Shown here one piece after another: positions 33,459 to 42,416 of a stretch of 64,000 nt of DNA (within the stretch, counting starts at the first letter, position 1; each line of letters begins with the position of its first letter). Both the position numbers and the translations under genes were made by a program. Origin of the DNA: an uncultured Collinsella sp. (GTDB lineage Bacteria > Actinomycetota > Coriobacteriia > Coriobacteriales > Coriobacteriaceae); NCBI GenBank assembly GCA_900542175.1, contig UQNC01000003.1:1-64000 (forward strand), read 5' to 3'. The notes beneath the pieces were generated by a model. That model was given only the letters and a program-made list of their open reading frames with translations, did not search any database and was not told where the DNA came from.

Positions 33459-33974
33459 ATGGAAGACAAGCATCTATATCGAGAGACGCAATGGGATGTA
33501 TCGGCCGAGGAAAGCCGTGCGCACCATGGCCTTGTCGCGATTGGTTTTGCGGTGCTTGCCGTGCTGGTGATTGCCTTTTGTATCTGGACGTTTGGCGGTC
33601 ACGGCGGCGCTGCATGGGAGTTCGAGGCCGACGATGCCCTGCCGATCATGACAGTGAAGGTTACGGGCGGCAATACCGTTGCCGCGCCGGGCGACTATTG
33701 GTATTCGCGCGATGGATTTGTCCAGCTTCAGCTGAGCGGTGGGTCTATTCCTGGTGAGGAAATCGAACGCGTGACGTATGATGCGGCGCTCAAAACGCTG
33801 ACGGTGAAGCTCAAGAATCAGGGCGACGTGCCTACGACTATGGATATCGCGCTGACGGAATGGCGCTTGGAGCCCCCATCGGGTGTTGCGGTGTCCGAGG
33901 TAGAGCACGTTAAGATTACCTACCAAGATGGCTCGACAAACGAAGTTGGCAAAGCCGACGGCTTGGCGGAATAG
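33459..33974 (+). CDS. Single-pass membrane protein of unknown function
   Basis: 171 residues, family not recognised. A charged N-terminus (MEDKHLYRETQWDVS), one transmembrane helix (about 26-46, GLVAIGFAVLAVLVIAFCIW), then an extracytoplasmic domain predicted to be beta-rich (ALPIMTVKVTGGNTVAAPGDYW, KTLTVKLKNQGDVPTTMDIAL). It has no Cys in the outer domain. GGGGAGG lies 5 bases before the ATG. It is divergent from thiC. The large frame that spans it on the + strand is mostly the antisense of thiC. Confidence 0.75.
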   Translation: MEDKHLYRETQWDVSAEESRAHHGLVAIGFAVLAVLVIAFCIWTFGGHGGAAWEFEADDALPIMTVKVTGGNTVAAPGDYWYSRDGFVQLQLSGGSIPGEEIERVTYDAALKTLTVKLKNQGDVPTTMDIALTEWRLEPPSGVAVSEVEHVKITYQDGSTNEVGKADGLAE

Positions 33975-34014
33975 ACCCCGTGCCTAGGCAGCACATTCAA
34001 AAGTAGCGGTGGTC

Positions 34015-34824
34015 CTACAAGGTCTGTTCGTTCAGGAAGACCAAAGTGTTCTTATTCGAAAGCTCGGGAAAGTGACGATAACCAACGTCAAACGCGGTGA
34101 GCCCGCTTGCATCCTCGAGCTTGTTTTCTGCCATCCAGCGCACCATGGAACCACGTGCCTTTTTGCTGGCGGTCGAGCGCTGGATGGGCTTGCCGTTGCG
34201 GATGCCTTCGCCAAAGAGGCACGTGACGACCGTGGCGTCGCCCGCGAGATGGGGCAGAACGGCTTTGGCGTACTCTACGCTGGCGAGGTTGACGATCGTG
34301 GTGTTTGAGCCTGCCGGGGCGATAGCCCGCGCGAGCTTGTCGCTCCAAAACGCATAGAGGTCTGGGGCATCGTCAACGGCGAGCTTCGCGCCCATCTCCA
34401 GCCGATATGGTTCGACGGCATGAAAGGGGCGAACGCACCCGTAGAGGCCAGAGAGGGTCCACAGGTGGCTTTGCAGCCATGCGAGCTGCGCGGAATCCAT
34501 CACCTCGGGCGCCATGCTCTGGTATTGAATGCCGTGGTAGGACATGACGGCAGGGGAGAGGTGACAGGCGAGTGCGGGATTGTCGAGATCGCCGTTTTTC
34601 AGGATGGGCCCGAACTCATGCAGGGTGTTGAGGCAAGGCCCCAGCAGTTTGTCACTCACGTTCCATAGCGCCTGCAGACTGTCGCTGCCTTCATTCCGCT
34701 CGATATCTAGCAGTGCGCGGTGGAGGCGAGCCGTCTCGCGCGCAAAGGGTGGAATGCCCAGGACTTCAAAAGCATCTTGGGCCGCGCGCATCTGCTTGGC
34801 GGGCGAAATGACGACCTGCAGCAT
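34015..34824 (-). CDS. yaaA: Peroxide stress protein YaaA (UPF0246/DUF328)
   Basis: 269 residues. YaaA limits free iron during peroxide stress in E. coli. Family landmarks: VISPAKQMR at the start (usually ISPAKTL), ALWNVSDKLL, YHGIQYQSM, LSGLYGCVRPFHAVEPYRLEMG and the C-terminal FDVGYRHFPELSNKNTLVF. ATG 34824 gives the family N-terminus and is preceded by GGAGAG. The frame continues upstream only as open reading without similarity. Confidence 0.92.
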   Translation of the reverse strand: MLQVVISPAKQMRAAQDAFEVLGIPPFARETARLHRALLDIERNEGSDSLQALWNVSDKLLGPCLNTLHEFGPILKNGDLDNPALACHLSPAVMSYHGIQYQSMAPEVMDSAQLAWLQSHLWTLSGLYGCVRPFHAVEPYRLEMGAKLAVDDAPDLYAFWSDKLARAIAPAGSNTTIVNLASVEYAKAVLPHLAGDATVVTCLFGEGIRNGKPIQRSTASKKARGSMVRWMAENKLEDASGLTAFDVGYRHFPELSNKNTLVFLNEQTL

Positions 34825-34927
34825 GGACTCTCCTCTGCCAAAAAGGAAGTTGCGGTGGAATACGGTCTGTTTTGGCCGTTTATGGGCCAGTTTAGTCTGT
34901 ATTTCACCGCAACTGATGAAGGGTTGG

Positions 34928-36325
34928 TTACGCGCGCTCGATGAAGGCCTTGTAGCCGCGATAGGCCTCGTAGATATCGGCCTTGTTAGCGACCTCCCAC
35001 AGGGCGTGCATGGACAGGACGGCAACGCCAGAGTCGATGACGTTCATGCCGTACTTAGCCATGATGTATGCGATGGTGCCGCCGCCGCCCGCGTTGACGC
35101 GACCAAGCTCGCAGGTCTGGAAGTCCACGCCGGCCTCGTCCATGATGTCGCGGATGAGGGCCACATACTCGGCGTCGGCGTCGTTAGAGCCGCCCTTGCC
35201 GCGGCTGCCCGTGTACTTGTTAAAGCACAGGCCGCGACCCATAAAGGCTGCGTTCTTGGTTTCGAACTTGCCGGCGTAGCCCGGGTCGAAGCCGGCGGAC
35301 ACGTCGGAGGAGAGCATGCGGCTGCGGGCGAGCGCGCGGCGCAGGGCCAGCGGGCTATCCTCGCCGGCGAGCGTCATGATCTCGGCGACGGTGTTCTCGA
35401 AGAAGCGGCTCGTCATGCCGGTGGCACCTACGGAACCGATCTCCTCCTTGTCGACGATGAGTGTGATGCTCGTGCGCTCCACGTTGGCGACGTTGATCTG
35501 GGCGAGCATGGACGGATAGGCGCAGACACGGTCGTCGTGGCCATAGCCCAGAATCATGGAGCGGTCGAGGCCCATGTCACGGGCGGGGCCGGCGGGCACG
35601 ACCTCGATCTCGGCGGAGAGGAAGTCCTCCTCCTCGACGTCGTACTGCTCCTTGAGGATATCCAGGAACATCTGCTTGACGGGCTCCTTGGGAGCGTCCT
35701 TGTCGTCCTCGTCAAACTTGACGGGGCGGCCGCCCACGATCACGTCGAGGATCTCGGCGTCGACGGCGTCCTTGGCGGGCTTGGCCATCTGCTCGCTCGA
35801 GAGGTGGATCAGCAGGTCGGAGATGGTAAAGACCGGGTCGTCGGCCTTGTCACCGATGTTGATGTCGACGGTGGTGCCGTCCTTTTTGCAGATGACGCCC
35901 ACGAGTGCGAGCGGGGAAGCGACCCAGTGGTAGCTCTTGACGCCGCCATAGTAGTGCGTGTCGAGATAAGCCATGTCGCCGGCCTCGAAGGCGGGGTTCT
36001 GCTTGAGGTCCAGGCGCGGCGAGTCCACGTGGGCGCCCAGGATGTTAAAGCCCTGCTCGAGCGGGGCGGTGCCCAGGTTGACGAGCATGAGGTCCTTGCC
36101 GTGGTTGGCGGCGTACACCTTGTCGCCGGCCTTGAGCGCGCGGCCCTCGGCGATCACGGTCTCCAGATTGACGTAGCCCGCCTCCTCGGCCATCTTGATA
36201 CCGGCCTTGACGCACAGGCGCTCGGTCTTGTTCTCACTCAAAAACTGCTTATAGCCGCGGCAAAGCTCCTCGAGCTCCTCGATCTGCTGTGGCGTGTACT
36301 TTTTCCATGCGCAGGGACGCTCCAT
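34928..36325 (-). CDS. M18 family aminopeptidase
   Basis: 465 residues. A dinuclear-zinc aminopeptidase of the aspartyl/LAP1 family. Metal and catalytic motifs: GAHVDSPRLDL (His, Asp), VDKEEIGSVGATG (two Glu) and a late VLSMHALWEVANKADIYEAY (His). The acidic insert near residues 210-250 is common in the bacterial LAP1 type. AAAGGAG precedes the ATG. It is divergent from polA; the long upstream extension of its frame is antisense to polA and is not used. Confidence 0.92.
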   Translation of the reverse strand: MERPCAWKKYTPQQIEELEELCRGYKQFLSENKTERLCVKAGIKMAEEAGYVNLETVIAEGRALKAGDKVYAANHGKDLMLVNLGTAPLEQGFNILGAHVDSPRLDLKQNPAFEAGDMAYLDTHYYGGVKSYHWVASPLALVGVICKKDGTTVDINIGDKADDPVFTISDLLIHLSSEQMAKPAKDAVDAEILDVIVGGRPVKFDEDDKDAPKEPVKQMFLDILKEQYDVEEEDFLSAEIEVVPAGPARDMGLDRSMILGYGHDDRVCAYPSMLAQINVANVERTSITLIVDKEEIGSVGATGMTSRFFENTVAEIMTLAGEDSPLALRRALARSRMLSSDVSAGFDPGYAGKFETKNAAFMGRGLCFNKYTGSRGKGGSNDADAEYVALIRDIMDEAGVDFQTCELGRVNAGGGGTIAYIMAKYGMNVIDSGVAVLSMHALWEVANKADIYEAYRGYKAFIERA

Positions 36326-36491
36326 GACGCAGGCTCCTTTCGGATCGATCGTGCTGGTTGATATACCGTGAGCCATCGTATCACGCGCGGGCCCGCGGCG
36401 GCAGGGAAGCCTGATGTGCGGTGGCCGCGGGGCGGGGAGCGTGTAAACTGGTGTGAGCAAACCGTGCCCAGCCCAAAGCGAGGTATTCAAT

Positions 36492-39236
36492 ATGTCTGAA
36501 AAGCGCCGTACCTTTGCCGTCATCGACGGCAACTCGCTCATGCATCGCGCCTTCCACGCCGTGCCGCCGACCATGAACGCGCCGGACGGTCGCCCCACCA
36601 ACGCGATCTTTGGTTTTCTGAACATGTTCCTCAAGATGATCGATGCCTTTAATCCCGACGGCGTTGTCGTGGCGTTTGACAAGGGCAAGCCGCGCGTGCG
36701 TATGGAGATGCTGCCGCAGTACAAGGCGCAGCGCCCGCCCATGGACCCCGACCTGCACGCGCAGTTCCCCATGATCAAGGAGCTGCTCGCCGCGCTCAAC
36801 GTGCCCATTTTGCAGTCCGAGGGTTGGGAAGGCGACGATATCCTGGGAACCATGGCGCGCCTGGGCGAGGAGGCCGGCTGCGACATGCTGCTGGTGACCG
36901 GCGACCGCGACATGTATCAGCTCGTGACCGAGCACGTCAACGTGGTCTCGACTCGCAAGGGCCTGTCCGACGTGGCGATCATGACGCCCGAGAGCGTGGA
37001 CGACCTGTATCACGGCATCACGCCGGCGCTCGTGCCCGATTTTTACGGTCTGAAGGGCGATACGTCGGACAACATTCCCGGCGTACCGGGCATCGGCCCC
37101 AAAAAGGCGAGTGCGCTCATCGCGCAGTACGGCAGCCTTGACGAGGTCATCGCGCATGCTGACGAGGTCAAGGGCAAGATGGGAGAAAACCTGCGCGCAC
37201 ACATCGACGACGCGCTGCTGAGCCGTAAGGTGGCGACCATCCGCACCGATGCACCCGTTGAGCTCGATTTTGAGGCGACGTCCTTCCCAGCGTTTTCCGC
37301 CGATGAGGTTTCCGCGGCGCTGGGCACGCTTGGTATCACCGCCATGCAGAACCGTTTCTTGGCGCTGATCGGCGGCGAGGGCGGGGCAGCTGCCAGCACG
37401 TTTGAGATTCCCGCCGTTTTGCGCGCAGCCGCCGGCGATGCTGGCGCGCTTGGTGCCGTTGCGGCTGAGGTCTCCCGCGTGATTGATGCCGGCGAGTGGG
37501 TCGCCGCCGTGGTGGACGATGACAAGGAAGAGGGCGCGCTCTTTGGGCTGACGCGCACGCTGTGGTTGGCGACGTCCAAGGGCCTGTTTGCGCTCGAGGA
37601 GGGCGACAGCGGTGCGGCGGCTGAGGTTGAGGGCCTCAACTTCGCCCACGGCGTGATTGCCGGCGTGCTCGCGCGTCTGTTTATGGAAGGCCGTGTGGCG
37701 AGCCCGGATATGAAGGCGCTTCTGCATGAGCTTTCGCCCATCGATTCTTCTGAGCTCGAGCTCATGGATCCGCTGGCAGTCGATTCCACGCGCATCTTCG
37801 ATACCGTTGTTGCCGCCTACCTGTTGGATTCCGACCGCTCCGAGTTTGACGAGGTGTATCTGGCCGATACGTATCTGCAGATGGCGCTGCCTGCGGCGCG
37901 CGGCGCAGAGGGTGCTGGCGAGGACGCTCCTGCGCCCGCCGCTCGCACGGCGGCCTTGACGCTGGCGCTGGTTGCACCGCTGCGTGACCGCATGGCCCGC
38001 GAGAACGCCGCCAACGTGTTCGATGGGATCGAGATGCCGCTCGTGCCGGTGCTTGCCAAGATGGAGCGCGCGGGCATGCTCGTGGACCCCGACCGCCTGC
38101 ACAGTCTGTCCGAGGGCCTGGCGACCCAGATTGCCGATGTCGAGCGCAGCATTCGCGACCTGGCCGGCGACGAGACCTTTAACATCGGCAGCCCCATGCA
38201 ACTCTCGCACGTGCTGTTTGATGTTATGGGACTTCCGACCAAGGGCCTCAAAAAGACCAAGCGCGGCTACTATTCGACCAACGCCAAGGTGCTGAGCGAC
38301 CTTGCCCGCGACCACGAGATCGTGCGCCTGATTTTGGACTGGCGTGAGAAGTCCAAGATTAAGTCGACCTATCTGGACACGCTGGGCCCGCTGCGCCGTG
38401 GTGACGGGCGTGTGCACACCACGTACAACCAGACCATCACCGCGACGGGGCGTTTGTCTTCGAGCGACCCCAATCTGCAAAACATTCCGACGCGCTCGGA
38501 GCTGGGGCGTACCGTCAAGACGGCGTTCTCGGCGGGCGAGGGCAGCGTCTTTTTGGCGGTGGACTACTCGCAGATCGAGCTGCGCCTGCTCGCGCATCTT
38601 TCGGGTGACGAGCACCTGGTGCGCGCCTTCAACGAGGGCGAGGACTTCCATGCCGAGACGGCCGCGCGCGTATTTGGCGTGCCGGTGTCCGAGGTGACAC
38701 CCGACCTGCGTAGCCGCGCCAAGGCCGTGAACTTTGGCATCGTGTATGGTCAGCAGGCTTACGGCCTGTCGCAGTCGCTGCACATCTCGATGGCCGAGGC
38801 GCGCGACATGATTGATCGCTACTACGAGGCCTACCCGGGCGTGCGCACGTTCCTCGACAATGTGGTGGCGCGAGCCAAGCAGACGGGCTATGCCGAGACC
38901 ATGTATGGCCGCAGACGCCATATTCCCGAGCTCAAGGCCAAAAACCCACAGCTCCGCGGCTTTGGTGAGCGCACGGCCATGAACCACCCCATGCAGGGCA
39001 CCGCCGCCGACATCATCAAGATCGCCATGGCCCGCGTAAGCCGCCGCCTGGAAGAAGAGGGTTTTGCCGCCCACATGATCTTGCAGGTACACGACGAACT
39101 GGACTTTGAGTGCCCCGTCGATGAAGTCGAGCGCCTAACCACCATGGTCCGCGACGTCATGGAACACGTCGTAGACCTCCGAGTACCCCTCATTGCCGAA
39201 GCCAGCACCGGCATAACCTGGGCCGACGCGAAATAG
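36492..39236 (+). CDS. polA: DNA polymerase I
   Basis: 914 residues. The N-terminal 5' nuclease (1-300) shows IDGNSLMHRAF, AFDKGKPRVR and GLKGDTSDNIPGV. The middle 3'-5' exonuclease-like domain (about 320-500) lacks the DxE metal motif (WVAAVVDDDKEEG takes its place), so proofreading is probably lost, as in Taq polymerase. The polymerase domain has motif A DYSQIELR (Asp691), motif B RAKAVNFGIVYG (742-753) and motif C VHDE (Asp868). ATG 36492 follows GCGAGG. The last 60-70 codons use A-ending codons (CTA, GTA, CGA, ATA) rare elsewhere in the gene. Confidence 0.96.
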   Translation: MSEKRRTFAVIDGNSLMHRAFHAVPPTMNAPDGRPTNAIFGFLNMFLKMIDAFNPDGVVVAFDKGKPRVRMEMLPQYKAQRPPMDPDLHAQFPMIKELLAALNVPILQSEGWEGDDILGTMARLGEEAGCDMLLVTGDRDMYQLVTEHVNVVSTRKGLSDVAIMTPESVDDLYHGITPALVPDFYGLKGDTSDNIPGVPGIGPKKASALIAQYGSLDEVIAHADEVKGKMGENLRAHIDDALLSRKVATIRTDAPVELDFEATSFPAFSADEVSAALGTLGITAMQNRFLALIGGEGGAAASTFEIPAVLRAAAGDAGALGAVAAEVSRVIDAGEWVAAVVDDDKEEGALFGLTRTLWLATSKGLFALEEGDSGAAAEVEGLNFAHGVIAGVLARLFMEGRVASPDMKALLHELSPIDSSELELMDPLAVDSTRIFDTVVAAYLLDSDRSEFDEVYLADTYLQMALPAARGAEGAGEDAPAPAARTAALTLALVAPLRDRMARENAANVFDGIEMPLVPVLAKMERAGMLVDPDRLHSLSEGLATQIADVERSIRDLAGDETFNIGSPMQLSHVLFDVMGLPTKGLKKTKRGYYSTNAKVLSDLARDHEIVRLILDWREKSKIKSTYLDTLGPLRRGDGRVHTTYNQTITATGRLSSSDPNLQNIPTRSELGRTVKTAFSAGEGSVFLAVDYSQIELRLLAHLSGDEHLVRAFNEGEDFHAETAARVFGVPVSEVTPDLRSRAKAVNFGIVYGQQAYGLSQSLHISMAEARDMIDRYYEAYPGVRTFLDNVVARAKQTGYAETMYGRRRHIPELKAKNPQLRGFGERTAMNHPMQGTAADIIKIAMARVSRRLEEEGFAAHMILQVHDELDFECPVDEVERLTTMVRDVMEHVVDLRVPLIAEASTGITWADAK

Positions 39237-39284
39237 GAAAACACTCCGTAAGGCAAGCTCGCCCAAGACGCAAGCCCCCACATA

Positions 39285-39325
39285 CTTAAGATTTGGGACA
39301 AACACTACTGATTAATTTGTCCCAC
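39285..39325. repeat. 41-base palindromic repeat, copy 1
   Basis: CTTAAGATTTGGGACAAA, a short variable part, then CTGATTAATTTGTCCCA. TGGGACAAA and TTTGTCCCA pair. The same layout, with nearly identical sequence, occurs at 51648-51687. Confidence 0.8.
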
Positions 39326-39337
39326 AGTAACCAAAAC

Positions 39338-39374
39338 AGAGGGGAGCCCCTTCCAACAAGGGGCTCCCCTCTGC
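39338..39374. terminator. 16-bp perfect hairpin between polA and the HAD gene
   Basis: CAGAGGGGAGCCCCTT pairs with AAGGGGCTCCCCTCTG across a 5-base loop. No long T run follows on either strand, but the placement between convergent genes suggests termination. Confidence 0.6.
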
Positions 39375-39490
39375 TCAAATCATTTCAGCTAAGTATCTAG
39401 ACACTCAAGACGCCATCTTGGCGGCAGGAAAGTAAACCTAGGACCTGGCCGGGCGGCGCGGATTAGTTTTTCGTAGATTCCGCACGAGCC

Positions 39491-39513
39491 GGAAAGCACT
39501 TAATGTGCTTTCC
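39491..39513. repeat. 9-bp inverted repeat flanked by direct repeats
   Basis: GGAAAGCAC, loop TTAAT, GTGCTTTCC. It is bracketed by two 17-base segments sharing AGGACCTG (39437 and 39521). It could be the terminator of the HAD gene on the - strand. Confidence 0.45.
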
Positions 39514-39575
39514 GAGCGAGCCCAGGACCTGACCGAACAAAAATCAAACGGCCGGCCCCGGGCATGGCGGCGAGT

Positions 39576-40403
39576 TTAACGAGCCGCCAGGATGGCGTCG
39601 ATGAGCGTCAGTACGCCCCCGTCGTTGTTGCTCGGAATGCGCCACTTGGCATGCGCGTTCATGTGCTCCTCGGCATTGTCCACGATAAAGCTATGCCCGA
39701 CGCGCTCCAGCATGGGGATGTCGTTGTACGTATCGCCCACGGCAGCGGCGTCGGCGATATCGATGCCCAGGCGCTCGCAGAGATGTGCTACGCCCGACCC
39801 CTTGTCGACGCCCAGATTCATAAAGTCGATCCACTCGCGGCCCGCATTGGTGACGTAGAGTTTGTCCGAGAACTCGGGGCTGTAGTCCTCGCGAAACGCT
39901 GGCTCGGCATCGTAGGCGGGGAAGAAGATCGAAATCTTGTTAGACTCGATGTCAATGCCCTCAAAGCTATCGACGTAGTTGATCGTGTTGTAGTAGACGC
40001 TGATCTCGTCGTGGTATTGATGATCGCGGGCAAGTACATAGAACTCGTCGAAGCAGCACAGGACGGGGACAGCGCGCGAATCCTCCGAGGCGCGGCTCAA
40101 GACCTGCTGATACAGCGCCACGTCGATAGTGCTCTTATAGATATAGTTGCCGCGGTAGATAACGCACGCGCCGTTATCGGGGCAAAAAGCGATGCGGCTC
40201 TTGATGTCCTCAAACATCTCCTCGAGTTTGGGGGCGGGGCGTCCGCTGGCGGGGCAGAACACGATGCCAGCCTCGGCGAGCTTGTCCAGGCGCTCGTCGA
40301 GGCCCTGAGGCAGCACGCGCTCGTCGGTCAGTAACGTCTTGTCCATATCGACAGCGAGAATCTTAATGTTGCCGATGTTGGCGTCTGATTCGTAAGTCTG
40401 CAT
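39576..40403 (-). CDS. Cof-type HAD hydrolase
   Basis: 275 residues. A HAD phosphatase with a type IIB cap, probably acting on sugar phosphates or nucleotides. Motif I is DMDKTLLTDE (Asp19 nucleophile, Asp21). SGRPAPKLEE is motif II. Late GDTYNDIPMLERVG is motif IV, followed by IVDNAEEHMNAHA. AAAGGCG precedes ATG 40403. Codon use is normal for the window. Confidence 0.88.
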   Translation of the reverse strand: MQTYESDANIGNIKILAVDMDKTLLTDERVLPQGLDERLDKLAEAGIVFCPASGRPAPKLEEMFEDIKSRIAFCPDNGACVIYRGNYIYKSTIDVALYQQVLSRASEDSRAVPVLCCFDEFYVLARDHQYHDEISVYYNTINYVDSFEGIDIESNKISIFFPAYDAEPAFREDYSPEFSDKLYVTNAGREWIDFMNLGVDKGSGVAHLCERLGIDIADAAAVGDTYNDIPMLERVGHSFIVDNAEEHMNAHAKWRIPSNNDGGVLTLIDAILAAR

Positions 40404-40956
40404 AAAACGCGCCTTTCGGTTTCCAGAATGTTTCGGGTGATTGACCCTCTACTTGATAGTCGGGCGTATTTTCGCAGGATTGGCGCATATTTGCACCATC
40501 ATTCACAAAGTAATGAAAAAACTTTTCAGAAATTTGAATTTGTCGCTTGTACAGCAGGCACTTTAGCGTAATATAGCGACCATCGAAAACGGAGACGGAA
40601 AAACAACCGCTTACCGAAGAAAAGGTACCGTTTACGATATTAGAATTGCGCCCGGCGATAGGTGAAAGGAGAGGCAGATGCAGTTCGTAAAGATCATCAC
40701 CACTGCAGATAATGCCATCCGACGCCAGCGCGCAATTTCCCGACGACGATAACAATCGTCTCTGTTCGTATGGGGTGAAATGCCCCAACAGAGTCATTTT
40801 GAGGTCGTTGGGTTTTAGCACGATATAAACGCATGTTTCTAGGGCATGCTGTGCTGCTTTTTGCTATTTAACCTGATATTGCACGGTTTTTGACCTCGAA
40901 ATGACTTGCAACTGACCGATATTCTAACTAGCTACCAAGGGCGAAAGGAAACAGCC
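40404..40956. other. Long AT-richer intergenic region before argG
   Basis: 553 bases between the divergent HAD and argG genes, more AT-rich than its surroundings. An open frame on the - strand (40821 down to 40363) lacks a ribosome binding site, has unusual codon use and overlaps the HAD start, so it is not called. The region holds a 14-bp inverted pair with one mismatch (40793-40806 and 40892-40905), nested smaller stems, and TGAAAA-AAC-TTTTCA at 40513-40527. No clear argG promoter could be fixed. Confidence 0.6.
40784..40905 (+). promoter_or_regulatory. Structured leader candidate upstream of argG
   Basis: GTCATTTTGAGGTC (40793-40806) and GACCTCGAAATGAC (40892-40905) can close a long stem around inner AGCAC/GTGCT and GCATG/CATGC pairs. 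A competing stem CCCAAC/GTTGGG (40784-40812) encloses the first arm. Mutually exclusive pairings suggest an RNA switch, or these may be paired operators. Confidence 0.4.
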
Positions 40957-42183
40957 ATGAGCAAGGAAAAAGTCGTTCTCGCATATTCCGGTGGTCTTGA
41001 TACATCCGTATGTGTCAAGTGGCTCCAGGACGAGAAGAATCTCGATGTCGTTTGTGTCTGCGGCAACGTGGGCCAGGAGGAGACCGGTCTGGACGCCAAG
41101 AAGCAGAAGGCCCTCGACCTGGGCGTTCTGGATTGCCAGGTGCTCGATCTGCGCGACGAGTTCTCCGATGAGTTCCTGACTAAGGCTATCGCCGCAAACT
41201 CTATGTACGAGAACAAGTATCCGCTGCTCTCCGCCCTGTCCCGCCCGTTGCTCGCCAAGAAGCTTGTCGAGGTCGCTCACGAGTTTGGCGCGACCTACGT
41301 CGCTCACGGCTGCACCGGCAAGGGTAACGACCAGGTTCGTTTTGAGGCTGCCGTCAAGGCCCTCGACCCCGAGCTTAAGGTTATCGCCCCGGTTCGCGAG
41401 TGGGATCTTAAGTGCCGTCCCGACGAGGTCGCCTATGCTCACGCCCACAACGTGCCGGTTCCCGAGGGTGCCAACGACAACCCCTATTCCATCGACGACA
41501 ACCTGTGGGGTCGTGCCATTGAGTGCGGCCACCTGGAGGATCCCTGGAACGAGCCGCTCGACGACGCCTGGGTTATGACCAAGAATCCCGAGGACACGCC
41601 CGACACCCCGACGTATACCGAGATTGAGTTTGAGGCCGGCAAGCCCGTCGCCGTCGACGGCAAGAAGATGAAGCTCTCCGAGATCATCATCGCACTCAAC
41701 AAGATCTCGGGCGACAACGGCTTTGGCCGTCTCGACCTGGTCGAGGACCGTCTGGTGGGCCTTAAGAGCCGCGAGTGCTATGAGGTTCCCGGCGCCCTGA
41801 CGCTCATCACCGCCCACAAGGCACTCGAGGATATCTGCGTCGAGGGCGACCTGCTCAAGACCAAGATTAAGCTCGAGCAGGATTGGGCCACCGCCGTGTA
41901 CAACGGCCAGTGGTACAGCCCGCTCAAAAACGCGCTCGATGCCTTTATGGCCGACACCCAGAAGTTCGTGACCGGCACCGTCCGTCTGAAGTTCTTTAAG
42001 GGCAACTGCCATGTCGTCGGCCGCAAGAGCCCGTTTAGCCTGTATGACTACGGTCTGGCTACCTACGACCGCGACACTACGTTTGACGAGAAGGCCAGCG
42101 CCGGCTTTATCGAGATCGATACGCTGTCGCTCAAGACGTGGGCTAAGGTCCAGGGCCCCAGCTCTGCTGCCGCCCAGGCCTAG
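40957..42183 (+). CDS. argG: Argininosuccinate synthase
   Basis: 408 residues. It joins citrulline and aspartate with ATP. The N-terminal PP-loop AYSGGLDTSVCVKWL, AHGCTGKGNDQVRFE, the citrulline-binding ENPYS-equivalent DNPYSIDDNLWGRAIE and GFIEIDTLSLK are typical. GAAAGGAA precedes ATG 40957. It lies about 520 bases upstream of argH with a strong hairpin and a small ORF between, so the two are not simply adjacent in one operon. Confidence 0.97.
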   Translation: MSKEKVVLAYSGGLDTSVCVKWLQDEKNLDVVCVCGNVGQEETGLDAKKQKALDLGVLDCQVLDLRDEFSDEFLTKAIAANSMYENKYPLLSALSRPLLAKKLVEVAHEFGATYVAHGCTGKGNDQVRFEAAVKALDPELKVIAPVREWDLKCRPDEVAYAHAHNVPVPEGANDNPYSIDDNLWGRAIECGHLEDPWNEPLDDAWVMTKNPEDTPDTPTYTEIEFEAGKPVAVDGKKMKLSEIIIALNKISGDNGFGRLDLVEDRLVGLKSRECYEVPGALTLITAHKALEDICVEGDLLKTKIKLEQDWATAVYNGQWYSPLKNALDAFMADTQKFVTGTVRLKFFKGNCHVVGRKSPFSLYDYGLATYDRDTTFDEKASAGFIEIDTLSLKTWAKVQGPSSAAAQA

Positions 42184-42336
42184 CGCCTCCTTCCTTTGGT
42201 ATCCGCGCGGCCCATCCGCGTGATACATAACGGGCGCATGGGGTCCCTGCCTTTCGTTATGCTTGCTGACACTTCTTAACATCGGTGGCCCCTACGTTCC
42301 GCCCGCATATATGATGCCGCGTCTGCGGCTGAGTCC

Positions 42337-42366
42337 GAGCCCCGCCGGGGTTGTCCGGCGGGGCTC
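42337..42366 (+). terminator. Hairpin after argG
   Basis: GAGCCCCGCCGG pairs perfectly with CCGGCGGGGCTC. The following bases are CTCCTATC, not a T run, so it may be a partial terminator or RNA-protecting stem. Confidence 0.55.
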
Positions 42367-42416
42367 CTCCTATCAATTTGACGGCCCTGCGCCTATATAT
42401 ATGGGGAGTATCCATT

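Larger units (their letters stand above)
39237..39575. other. Hairpin-rich intergenic region
   Basis: No gene. It sits between the convergent polA and HAD genes. It holds a 41-base palindromic repeat (39285-39325, second copy at 51648), a 16-bp perfect hairpin (39338-39374), partial direct repeats built on AGGACCTG (39437-39453 and 39521-39537) and a 9-bp hairpin (39491-39513). Confidence 0.75.

Noticed and set aside
34827..36913. Long - strand extension of the aminopeptidase frame upstream of ATG 36325
   Set aside because: It runs antisense through the start of polA. ATG 36325 has an excellent AAAGGAG site and gives the family N-terminus.
36381..39092. 903-residue - strand frame opposite polA
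   Set aside because: The polA frame carries all polymerase motifs. The opposite frame is a codon-bias shadow with His/Arg/Gln-rich nonsense.
40363..40821. 152-residue frame on the - strand between the HAD and argG genes
   Set aside because: It has no ribosome binding site, atypical AT-rich codons, no recognisable family, and it runs into the well-supported start of the HAD gene.
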